Source of the DNA: an uncultured Clostridium sp.
Lineage (GTDB): Bacteria > Bacillota > Clostridia > Clostridiales > Clostridiaceae
DNA: 64,000 nt
Reading direction: 5' to 3'
NCBI RefSeq assembly: GCF_910588715.1
Contig: NZ_CAJURG010000003.1
Coordinates: forward strand, 254,273-318,272
The position numbers and the translations under genes were made by a program. Positions within the stretch are counted from its first letter, which is position 1. Each line of letters starts with the position of its first letter. A model generated the notes under the pieces. It was not told where the DNA came from and ran no database searches. It saw nothing but the letters and a program-made list of their open reading frames with translations. This document shows positions 1 through 7,511 of the stretch, one piece after another.

Positions 1-364
1 TAGATAGTTTAAAATCAAATCTACTTTTTCCAAATGTCTTTTCTCTTAAAATATTATTATAATCTTCTAAGCCATATATTTTTTTATTCCTTAATGCTTC
101 ATCAACTACCTTATTAGGCATTTGTGAATCTATGCTTATCAATTTTTCTTCCTTATATACTGATATTAAATCAAATTTAGTCTTTCTTGTAGGATTAGAT
201 TCTTCTCTTAAAAACACCTCACATCCCGGCACTAAAATTTCTCTACATCTCCCCGTATTAGGCACATGAACTTTTATTTCTTCCTCATTAAGTTTAACTA
301 TTGCATTAAATCTATTTGGCCTACTTATAAATTCTGCTTTAAATATTTTTTTATTATATTTCAT
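1..364 (-). CDS. sfsA: SfsA-family DNA/RNA nuclease (sugar fermentation stimulation protein), partial at the window edge
   Basis: The first 121 codons are visible and the gene runs off the left edge. The N-terminus MKYNKKIFKAEFISRPNRF, then VHVPNTGR at about residues 33-40, PGCEVFL, and LISIDSQMPNKVV followed by GKSRFDF match the conserved order of SfsA proteins: an OB-like N-terminal part, then the start of the nuclease-like part. SfsA was named for an effect on maltose metabolism in E. coli and is related to PD-(D/E)XK nucleases; its cellular role is not settled. The ATG (362-364) follows AAGGAG with good spacing. The upstream region carries the DnaA-box cluster, so binding there could affect this promoter; that is inference. 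Family assignment is firm, function is not. Confidence 0.88.
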   Translation of the reverse strand, partial: MKYNKKIFKAEFISRPNRFNAIVKLNEEEIKVHVPNTGRCREILVPGCEVFLREESNPTRKTKFDLISVYKEEKLISIDSQMPNKVVDEALRNKKIYGLEDYNNILREKTFGKSRFDFKLS

Positions 365-433
365 ATTTCTCCTTAAAAATTATACTTAACATTACATAAA
401 TTATTTACATAAAATTACATCTATTAATAATAG

Positions 434-737
434 TTATCCACAACCCTTAACTATTAAACAGACATTTTATTTCCATTTTTATGAAAAATAAATATTATCC
501 ACAGATTTTATCCACAGCTATGTTAATATTGTTGATAACTTAACTATAAGAATATCTGTTCTATATTTTTTCTTCAACATTCTATGACTTTTTTCTACAA
601 TACACCCTATATTGTTATTGATTTATATATATACCTAATATATTGTGTCAATAACTTTTTAAAAGTTTTCAACAGTTTTTAAAAGTTATCCACATTCTGT
701 GGATAACTTTTAATGTGGATAAATATATTTATCCACA
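434..737. other. Cluster of seven perfect DnaA boxes in an AT-rich intergenic region
   Basis: The 9-mer TTATCCACA occurs at 434-442, 495-503, 508-516, 686-694 and 729-737, and its reverse complement TGTGGATAA at 698-706 and 714-722. The last four are packed at 12-16 bp intervals. AT-rich sequence with TATATATA runs flanks them (about 620-650 and 765-780). This density resembles a replication origin, but no dnaA, rpmH or dnaN is present, and the genes to the right point towards the cluster instead of away from it. A non-origin DnaA-binding cluster, like the DnaA-box clusters of B. subtilis or datA of E. coli, fits better. The rest of 365-888 holds no gene that I can see. Confidence 0.8.
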
Positions 738-834
738 TATATAATTCTAAAACTAATAAACCTTATATATATAAATTATATTCATATTTGGTTTAACAAC
801 TTAAATTTATTTTTAGCTATTTAAATTTAAAAAT

Positions 835-881
835 AAGCTGTAATTAATTAGAGAATTATTATCTAACTAAAATTACAGCTT
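835..881 (-). terminator. Rho-independent terminator of the small membrane-protein gene
   Basis: A perfect 11-bp stem (AAGCTGTAATT at 835-845, AATTACAGCTT at 871-881) lies just past the stop codon at 889. On the minus strand it is followed by TTATTTTT. Confidence 0.7.
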
Positions 882-888
882 AATTAAT

Positions 889-1065
889 TTAAACTAATTT
901 CTTTTTCATAAATATTGTTACTAAATACTGTATTATAAATATTGCAGGCCCTAAAATAACTGTCAATATAGGCCATATCAATTTATTTTGAACATTTTCC
1001 TTTGCTAGGTTATATGAGCAAAATACTGATATTATTAATAATCCATATGAAACTATGTATGCCAT
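889..1065 (-). CDS. Small hypothetical membrane protein, 58 aa
   Basis: This short reading frame starts with ATG at 1063-1065, preceded by an AGGGGG ribosome site about 9 nt upstream, and is closed by a terminator hairpin directly downstream; both support a real gene. The product starts MAYIVSYGLLIISVFCSY and has a second hydrophobic stretch WPILTVILGPAIFIIQYLV, separated by a charged segment (AKENVQNK), and ends in KKK. It should therefore form a two-helix hairpin in the membrane. I do not recognise the family, and its neighbours (DnaA boxes, sfsA, ptsG leader) give no functional hint. Confidence 0.55.
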   Translation of the reverse strand: MAYIVSYGLLIISVFCSYNLAKENVQNKLIWPILTVILGPAIFIIQYLVTIFMKKKLV

Positions 1066-1205
1066 TTGGCCAACCCCCTATTATTTTATAATTCTTATTT
1101 TATATAACAAAAGTTAAAATCTCAACTTAAAAAAATGAAATTTTATTATTATGTTAAAATAAATTTCAATTTATGAAATTTATAAAAAAATTATTTTAAA
1201 AAACC

Positions 1206-1234
1206 TTTACATATTTTTTATATTGTGTTATTAT
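1206..1234 (+). promoter_or_regulatory. Sigma-A type promoter for ptsG
   Basis: TTTACA (1206-1211), a 17-nt spacer and TATTAT (1229-1234), with TG at the extended -10 position. Transcription would start near 1241, just upstream of the antiterminator RNA element, leaving a leader of about 200 nt. Confidence 0.65.
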
Positions 1235-1254
1235 ATTACTAGTTAATAATAAAT

Positions 1255-1371
1255 AAGCGTGTTACTGGTGATGCAGGCAAGGCTTAAATATGTATAAATT
1301 ATTTTTTTATCTGAAATAATAATAAAAGATAGATTTATAATTTATAGATATTTGGGCCTTTTTATTTTTTT
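1255..1371 (+). promoter_or_regulatory. Ribonucleic antiterminator (RAT) overlapping a terminator in the ptsG leader
   Basis: Positions 1255-1285 contain the hallmark bases of BglG/GlcT-family RAT sites (TGTTACTGGTGATGCAGGCA) closed by AAGC/GCTT. The 3' half of this element is also the 5' arm of a terminator: 1279-1291 pairs without a gap with 1348-1360 (13 pairs, two of them G-U), followed by a T-rich run at 1361-1371. Only one of the two structures can form. In the known mechanism an unphosphorylated PTS-controlled antiterminator such as GlcT stabilises the RAT and lets transcription enter ptsG. No antiterminator gene is in this window. Confidence 0.88.
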
Positions 1372-1438
1372 GTAATTCATTAAGGCTCATGTTATTATCT
1401 TATAATTTTAAATTATTAATTTTAGGAGGAATAATAAA

Positions 1439-3118
1439 ATGATGCAATTTTTACAAAGAATTGGTAAAGCTATTATGCTTCCAATTGCTGCACTTCCAAT
1501 CGCTGGTATATTACTAGGAGTTGGTGGAGCATTACTAGGTATATCTGGGTTAAGTAATCCACCTGCTGTTTACGAACCATTAATAGCATTTGTTAACATT
1601 CCAGCTGTTACAGCTGTTTTAACTGTTATGAAAAATATAGGTGATATAGTATTTGGTAACTTACCTTTATTATTTACAGTTGGTGTTGCTGTTGGTTTAG
1701 CTAAAAAAGATAAAGGTACTGCTGCTTTAGCTTCAGTATTTGGATTTATCGTAATGAACCAAGTTGTTTCTACACTTTTAGCTTTAGGTGTAACTCAATT
1801 AGGAGTTCTTACTCCAGATTCAGTTGGTGAATACGGAACATATGTAACTACAAACTTAGGTATATTTACATTAAATATGTCTGTATTTGGTGGTATTATA
1901 ACTGGTATAGTTACTGCATTATTACACAACAGATTCTGCACAATCCAATTACCACCAGTTATTGGATTCTTCTCAGGCGCTAGATTTGTTCCAATAATAA
2001 CTTCACTTACAATGGCTTTAGTTGGTGCAGTACTTGCATTTGCATGGCCAGTTGTACAAGATGGTATTTCTGTTATAGCTAACTTAGTTAGAGAAGCTGG
2101 TACAATCGGTACTTTCTTCTATGGATTAATTGAAAGAGCATTAATTCCATTTGGATTACATCATGTATTCTACACTCCATTCTGGTTTGGATCATTCGTT
2201 GAAGCTAACGTTTTAGTTAACGGATCTGTTCAAACTGTTGCTGGTGCTAATACAGCTTACTTCGTTCAATTATCAAGCATGACTGACTTAGTTGGTGCAT
2301 CTGCCTCAACTATGAGCGATATCGTTAGTGGAACAACAAGATTCATGGCTGGTAAATTCCCATTCATGATGTTTGGTCTTCCAGCTGCTGCATTTGCAAT
2401 GTATAAAGCTGCTCTTCCAAGCAAGAAAAAAGTTGTTGGATCATTATTATTAGCTGCTGGTGTAACTTCATTCTTAACTGGTATAACTGAACCATTAGAA
2501 TTCACATTCTTATTTGTTGCTCCAGTTTTATATGTTGTTCACTGTGTACTTGCAGGTTTATCATTCATGTTAATGGATATATTCAATGTATTTATCGGAA
2601 TGACATTCTCTGGTGGTGTAATTGACTTCTCATTATTCGGTTTACTTCCAGCTGGTGCAGGAGTTCCAACTAATTGGTACTGGGTATTAATAGTTGGTGC
2701 CGTTTATGCAGTAGTTTATTACTTAGTATTCTACTTCTTAATCACTAAGATGAACTTAAAAACTCCAGGTAGAGATGAAAACGAAGGTGAAACTAAACTT
2801 TACACTAAAGCTGATTTCCAAAACTCTAAGGGTGGAGCTACAGAAACTGCTGCTCCAAAGACAGCTGGTAAAGGTGAAATAGCTGAAAAAGCACCTTTAG
2901 TATTAGCTGCTTTAGGTGGAGAAGAAAACATAGTATCTGTTGATGCTTGTATCACAAGATTAAGAGTTGAAGTAAAGAGCAAAGCAAATGTAAACAAAGA
3001 AGAATTAAAAAATCTTGGTGCTGCTGGTGTTGTTGAAGTTGGTAACGGAGTTCAAGCAATATTCGGAGCAAAAGCTGATGCTTATAAAAATGCTATAAAC
3101 GAAATTCTTGGTGAATAA
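1439..3118 (+). CDS. ptsG: PTS system glucose-type EIICB component
   Basis: This 559-residue membrane sugar permease imports a hexose and phosphorylates it. The N-terminal IIC domain (about 1-440) starts with the family pattern RIGKAIMLPIAALPIAGILL and carries GITEPLEFTFLFVAP near 350. A linker precedes a C-terminal IIB domain (about 480-559) whose phosphocysteine is in DACITRLRV. There is no IIA domain, so phosphate must come from a separate EIIA protein. GGAGGA at 1425-1430 allows a start at either of two adjacent ATGs. The antiterminator in the leader supports glucose as substrate, since GlcT regulates ptsG in Bacillus. N-acetylglucosamine is a possible alternative. It is followed by a strong terminator. 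Confidence 0.88.
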   Translation: MMQFLQRIGKAIMLPIAALPIAGILLGVGGALLGISGLSNPPAVYEPLIAFVNIPAVTAVLTVMKNIGDIVFGNLPLLFTVGVAVGLAKKDKGTAALASVFGFIVMNQVVSTLLALGVTQLGVLTPDSVGEYGTYVTTNLGIFTLNMSVFGGIITGIVTALLHNRFCTIQLPPVIGFFSGARFVPIITSLTMALVGAVLAFAWPVVQDGISVIANLVREAGTIGTFFYGLIERALIPFGLHHVFYTPFWFGSFVEANVLVNGSVQTVAGANTAYFVQLSSMTDLVGASASTMSDIVSGTTRFMAGKFPFMMFGLPAAAFAMYKAALPSKKKVVGSLLLAAGVTSFLTGITEPLEFTFLFVAPVLYVVHCVLAGLSFMLMDIFNVFIGMTFSGGVIDFSLFGLLPAGAGVPTNWYWVLIVGAVYAVVYYLVFYFLITKMNLKTPGRDENEGETKLYTKADFQNSKGGATETAAPKTAGKGEIAEKAPLVLAALGGEENIVSVDACITRLRVEVKSKANVNKEELKNLGAAGVVEVGNGVQAIFGAKADAYKNAINEILGE

Positions 3119-3158
3119 TCTTAAAACAAAAATTTGATGTATTTAAAATATTAGAGTT

Positions 3159-3188
3159 AAAAAAAGTGGCTTTTATGCCACTTTTTTT
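3159..3188. terminator. Bidirectional terminator between ptsG and cfa
   Basis: The stem runs from an A-run plus GTGGC (to 3170) to GCCAC plus a T-run (from 3177). It serves ptsG on the plus strand and, being A-rich on the other arm, cfa on the minus strand. Confidence 0.85.
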
Positions 3189-3197
3189 AGTTTAAAT

Positions 3198-4376
3198 TTA
3201 TTTATATATATATTCTCTTGTCATTGGTAAATTATTATTAACACCTTTTACAAATAATATTTGGTGTAAATCTATTACTCCATTATTAAAAGAAGCTGCA
3301 CAAGAATATAAATACATTCTCCACATTCTTATAAATTTCTCATCAAACATTTTTCTAACTTCGTCTATATTATTATCAAAATTCTTCGCCCATTCTAACA
3401 ATGTTTTTGTATAATGTAATCTTAAACTTTCTACATCTATAGTATGGTAATTATAATCAGCTGATATTTCTATTATCTCTCTAAAACTAGGTATTACACC
3501 ACCTGGAAATATGTATTTTTTTATCCATGCATCACCTTCAGATTCTTTCAGTCCACTTATGTAATGTAATAAAAATAATCCGCCTTTTTTCAATACCGCA
3601 TTAACATTTTCAAAGAACAAATCATAATTTGGTCTACCTACATGTTCTAACATCCCAACACTTACAACTCTATCAAATGAAAGTCCGCTTTTTTTAAGTT
3701 CTCTATAATCCATTAGTCTTACATCTAATAAATCTTCAAGATTATTTTCTTTTATTCTTTCTTTAAACTTTTTATACTGTTCATTGCTTAATGTTATACC
3801 TAGTCCTTTTACTTTATATTTTTTAGCTGCTTCTATTAATAATCCACCCCATCCACAACCAATATCAAGTAAATTTAATCCTTCACTTAAATTAAGTTTT
3901 TTTAATATGTGATTAATCTTATTAATTTGTGCATCATGCAACGAATCATTTTCATCTTTAAAATATGCACAGGAATAACTTAAAGTATCATCTAACCATA
4001 TTTTATAAAAATCATTACCTATATCATAGTGTGATGAAACTTCTTCTTTTTGTTTCTTCATACAAGTCGATCCACAAAATATCTTATTTAAACTTTTAAA
4101 GTTAGTAGAAAACTTATCTATACATTTTAATAATTCATTAAATACAGTAAATATGTCTCCTTCTATTTCTAAGTCTCCATTCATATAAGCTTCACCAAAT
4201 GCTAATGAAGTACTTGCTAATAAATCCTTTCTTTTTAAAGGTGTTTTTAAAATTATTTTAAACTTAGGATCATCAAAACCTACTTTAATTTCTTCGCCAT
4301 CCCCAAACCTTAACTTAAAAGAAATTTCATCAAAATTTTTTAAGAAGGCTTTAAAAAAGCTTTTCTCTATGTCCAT
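3198..4376 (-). CDS. cfa: Cyclopropane-fatty-acyl-phospholipid synthase
   Basis: The 392-residue enzyme transfers a methylene group from S-adenosylmethionine to cis double bonds of membrane phospholipid acyl chains. The SAM-binding motif LDIGCGWGGLL is at about residues 171-181. Other family signatures are SSHYDIGNDFYKIWLD, SYSCAYF, VVSVGMLEHVG and the LRLHYTKTL segment near the C-terminus. The length is normal for the family. The start ATG follows AGAGGTG. The gene stands alone, with a large inverted repeat directly upstream (4413-4490) that may be part of its promoter region. In other bacteria this enzyme is induced on entry to stationary phase; nothing in the sequence tests that here. Confidence 0.93.
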   Translation of the reverse strand: MDIEKSFFKAFLKNFDEISFKLRFGDGEEIKVGFDDPKFKIILKTPLKRKDLLASTSLAFGEAYMNGDLEIEGDIFTVFNELLKCIDKFSTNFKSLNKIFCGSTCMKKQKEEVSSHYDIGNDFYKIWLDDTLSYSCAYFKDENDSLHDAQINKINHILKKLNLSEGLNLLDIGCGWGGLLIEAAKKYKVKGLGITLSNEQYKKFKERIKENNLEDLLDVRLMDYRELKKSGLSFDRVVSVGMLEHVGRPNYDLFFENVNAVLKKGGLFLLHYISGLKESEGDAWIKKYIFPGGVIPSFREIIEISADYNYHTIDVESLRLHYTKTLLEWAKNFDNNIDEVRKMFDEKFIRMWRMYLYSCAASFNNGVIDLHQILFVKGVNNNLPMTREYIYK

Positions 4377-4412
4377 CTAAATAAGCACCTCTCATCAATT
4401 TTAAAATAAATT

Positions 4413-4490
4413 AACCATTGTTATTAAAAATATATTTATGGCGCTATATGAGAATTTAATAAATATAAATACATTATAATAACAATGGTT
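4413..4490. repeat. 14-bp perfect inverted repeat upstream of cfa
   Basis: AACCATTGTTATTA (4413-4426) and its exact reverse complement (4477-4490) flank 50 nt that include the odd GC-containing word GGCGCTATATG. On the minus strand the repeat is not followed by a clear T-run, so it is not an obvious terminator for the methyltransferase gene upstream. It may be an operator pair, a leader structure of cfa, or a weak terminator. Confidence 0.6.
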
Positions 4491-4581
4491 TAAAAGCTTC
4501 TTAGCTATATATTAAATTATTCCACTTTTAATAAAATTTATTCAATAATACATATACTTAATTTTTATCCACTTTGTAGTT

Positions 4582-5949
4582 CTATAACTTAACAATCATA
4601 GCTACATTTTCAATGTGTGTAGTTTGCGGGAACATATCTACTGGCTGAACTTCAATTGTTTTATATCCATTTTTCTCTAAAATAGCTAAATCTCTAGCTA
4701 ATGTACTTGGATCACAGCTTACATATACTATTCTTTCAGCATTTATATTAGTTATAGCATTTAATAATTTAACATCACAGCCCTTTCTTGGTGGATCAAC
4801 AACAACTACATCAGCTTTTACACCTTTATTTATTAAATCTGGTATAATAACTTCTGACTCTCCAACAAAAAATTCAACATTATCAACATTATTTTCTTTA
4901 GCATTTATATTTGCGTTTTCAATAGCTTGTGGAATTATTTCAACTCCATAAACTTTCTTTGCCTTTTGCGATAAAAATAATGTTATTGTTCCAGTTCCAC
5001 AATAAGCATCAAACACAGTTTCATTACCTGTTAATTTGGCATATTCTAAAGCCTTACCATATAATACTTCTGTTTGAATAGGATTAACTTGAAAAAAAGA
5101 TAATGGAGATATATTAAATTTAAAATTACCTATATAATCACTTATAGTAGACTCCCCCCATAATGTTATACATTCATCACCTAATATTACATTTGTAGGT
5201 TTAGAATTAATATTTTGTACTATACTCTTCAATCCAACTATATTATCAGCCATTACTTTTATAAATTCATCTTTATGAGGCAACTTCTTTCCATTAGTAA
5301 CTAAAACAATCATTACCTCATTAGTTGTAAATCCACGTCTAATCATTATATGCCTAATAATTCCAGCTTCATCATATTTTCCATCAACATTATAAGGTTT
5401 TATATTATTCCTTTTTATCCATTCTCTTGTTAATTCAACTATCTTATCAGCTATTTCATCTTGAATTAAACAACTTTCCATATCTATTATTTCGTGGCTT
5501 CTTGGTGCAAAAAATCCTATTTTTAATTCTCCATTTACCATACCTATAGGTAATTGAACTTTATTTCTATATCTCCAAGGTTCTTTCATTCCTAACGGAA
5601 ATTTAACTATACTATCATCTAACTTACCTATCTTGCTTATACAGTCCTTTACCCTTTCAAATTTAAAGTTTAATTGTTCACTATAATTAGAATGTTGTAA
5701 TTTACATCCCCCACATCTTTTATTTATTTTGCATATTGGTTCGCATCTTTCTTTTGATGGCTCTATAACATTAATTAACTTAGCATAAGCAAAATTCTTT
5801 TTAGATTTAACTATTTTTGCATTAACTTTTTCACCTTTTAATGCACCTTCTATAAATATAGGAAAAGTATCATTAATCTTTGCTATCCCTTCTCCCTCAT
5901 ATCCTTGAGAAATTATATCTAATATGTACTCTTTATTTTTTTCTACCAA
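4582..5949 (-). CDS. rlmCD: 23S rRNA (uracil-C5)-methyltransferase, RlmCD/RumA type
   Basis: The protein has a TRAM RNA-binding domain (about residues 5-60). An iron-sulfur cysteine set CEPICKINKRCGGCKLQH follows, then a Rossmann methyltransferase domain with FDAYCGTGTITLF, VVVDPPRKGCD and the catalytic-cysteine segment YVSCDPSTLARD. This is the RumA/RlmCD family that makes 5-methyluridine in 23S rRNA. An upstream GTG at 5958 is in frame, but AGGTGA overlaps it and lies 5 nt from a TTG at 5949; I prefer the TTG, giving about 455 residues. Firmicutes often have two such paralogues with different targets, so the exact uridine modified is uncertain. Confidence 0.88.
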   Translation of the reverse strand: MVEKNKEYILDIISQGYEGEGIAKINDTFPIFIEGALKGEKVNAKIVKSKKNFAYAKLINVIEPSKERCEPICKINKRCGGCKLQHSNYSEQLNFKFERVKDCISKIGKLDDSIVKFPLGMKEPWRYRNKVQLPIGMVNGELKIGFFAPRSHEIIDMESCLIQDEIADKIVELTREWIKRNNIKPYNVDGKYDEAGIIRHIMIRRGFTTNEVMIVLVTNGKKLPHKDEFIKVMADNIVGLKSIVQNINSKPTNVILGDECITLWGESTISDYIGNFKFNISPLSFFQVNPIQTEVLYGKALEYAKLTGNETVFDAYCGTGTITLFLSQKAKKVYGVEIIPQAIENANINAKENNVDNVEFFVGESEVIIPDLINKGVKADVVVVDPPRKGCDVKLLNAITNINAERIVYVSCDPSTLARDLAILEKNGYKTIEVQPVDMFPQTTHIENVAMIVKL

Positions 5950-6231
5950 AATTATCACCTATCAATCATTATTGTATTATTATACTTATATTAATTATTA
6001 TGTACCTAGTTTTTAATATGATAAACTAATAATATTATATATTATTTCAACTTGTTTATAAACATAGTATAAGTATTGAAATATTTTAAAGTGAATATGG
6101 AAATTATGATTATTAAATTATAAGGAATATTCATTTACAAGTATACTAATTTAATAAATTATTTATTTAATTATTTTTTCTATAGTATAATTAAGATAAG
6201 ATGTTTAATAACATGGAAGGAGTTGAGATAT

Positions 6232-7085
6232 TTGACTAGATTAGAGATATTAAGTCCTAAAGTAGATTTTGTTTTCAAAAGAATCTTTGGAAATGAAAGA
6301 AATCCTAAGATACTAATTTCATTTTTAAATGCAGTAATAAAGCCAAAAGACCCAATAAAATCAGTTCAAATAATGAATACTGATATAGAAAAAGAATCTA
6401 TAGAAGATAAATTTAGTAGATTAGATATAAAGGCAAAAACCAATAAAGGTGAATTAATTAATATTGAAATAAAAATAAAAGATGAACATAATATGGTTAA
6501 AAGAAGCCTTTATTATTGGAATAAAATGTTTGAAAGTCAGCTCACAGAAGGACAAAAATATGATAAATTAACTAAAACTATTTGTATAAATATATTAAAC
6601 TTTAAATGCTTAAATACTAAAGAAGCTCATTCGGTTTATAGATTAAAAGAAATTAATACAAATGAGGAATTAACAGATATTCAAGAATTACACTTTATAG
6701 AGCTACCTAAATTACCTAAGAATGAAGAAATAAAAGATGTTTTTGATGCATGGATGGAATTTATAGAAAATCCTATTAGCAATAAGCTTGAAAAAGCAGA
6801 AATGACAATACAAGAAATAAAAGAAGCAAAAGATGAATTATTTAGACTAAGTGCCAATGATAAAGAGAGAATGAAGTATGAAGATAGAAGAGCAGCATTA
6901 TTGGATAAGATAAGTGCCTTAGAAAATGCAGAAGAAAAAGGCAAAGAAATTGGAAAAAGGAAGGGGGAAAAAACAAGGCTATAGAAGTGGCTAGAAAATC
7001 TTTAGAAGCAGGATTAGATATAAATACTATTTCTAGTATAACAGGATTAGATATAAGTGAAATAGAAAAATTATTCTTATATTAG
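6232..7085 (+). pseudogene. Rpn-family (PD-(D/E)XK) putative transposase/nuclease gene with a frameshift near its 3' end
   Basis: The frame starts LSPKVDFVFKRIFGNERNPKILISFLN, the hallmark opening of Rpn/PF12784 recombination-promoting nucleases. Active-site-like residues follow in RLDIKAKTNKGELINIEIKI. The frame stops at 6984 within a run of GKEIGKRKGEK. A second frame continues without a gap (EVARKSLEAGLDINTISS..) to TAG at 7083-7085, which is the usual C-terminal helix of these proteins. A one-base loss in the GGGGGAAAAAA tract (about 6964-6975) explains the break. Start: TTG at 6232, 9 nt after AAGGAG; the earlier TTG at 6223 abuts the ribosome site and is unlikely. It could be a pseudogene, a phase-variable gene or a homopolymer sequencing error. 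Confidence 0.78.
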
Positions 7086-7121
7086 TCTTTATCATAGAGG
7101 TAGTTAACACTTTTTTCAAAA

Positions 7122-7149
7122 AAAAAATACACCTTACGGTGTATTTTTT
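7122..7149 (+). terminator. Terminator of the Rpn-family gene
   Basis: Stem with TACACC (7128-7133) and GGTGTA (7138-7143), extended by A- and T-runs on either side. Confidence 0.85.
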
Positions 7150-7382
7150 AATAGAATCAGTTGCCATACTGTACCATCTTAATTCTTTCGAACTTTTATG
7201 ATAATATCAATTATAACCTAATTTTTTAATTTAAATTGTTAACTTTTTGTTAACTTTTTGTTTTTTATTATTTTTTGATGGTTTATCCTTCATTTTTAAA
7301 CAAATTTTAAAGTACTAATGAATAATTTTATTCATTTATATGTCTTAAAATTTGTTAAAAATATATTAGTTCTTTTCTTAAA

Positions 7383-7420
7383 GTATATTAGCCATAAATA
7401 TAAACGTATATTAGTCATAA
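7383..7420. repeat. Two 15-bp near-identical direct repeats in a non-coding gap
   Basis: GTATATTAGCCATAA (7383-7397) and GTATATTAGTCATAA (7406-7420) are 23 bp apart. Nearby, GTTAACTTTTT is also tandemly repeated (7238-7248, 7249-7259). The gap 7150-7468 between two terminators holds no gene that I can support, and these repeats have no evident role. Confidence 0.45.
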
Positions 7421-7468
7421 TTTATTAAAGCTAATATCTTACTTATTTTAAGAAACTTTTATGAGTAT

Positions 7469-7503
7469 AAAAAAAGAAGTGTAAAAATTACACTTCTTTT
7501 TTT
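7469..7503 (-). terminator. Terminator of the pfkA-pyk operon
   Basis: A long A-flanked stem, GAAGTGTAA and TTACACTTC with a 3-nt loop, ends 9 nt before the pyk stop codon. T-rich on the minus strand. Confidence 0.88.
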
Positions 7504-7511
7504 ATCTCAAA

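Noticed and set aside
434..737. Chromosomal replication origin (oriC)
   Set aside because: dnaA, dnaN and rpmH are absent, and the long minus-strand gene run to the right would be head-on to a fork starting here. A non-origin DnaA-box cluster fits better.
6964..6975. Canonical -1 ribosomal frameshift heptamer (AAAAAAC) in the Rpn gene
   Set aside because: The heptamer is not in the required codon phase in the upstream frame, and I see no clear downstream stem. A one-base deletion is simpler, though slippage is not excluded.
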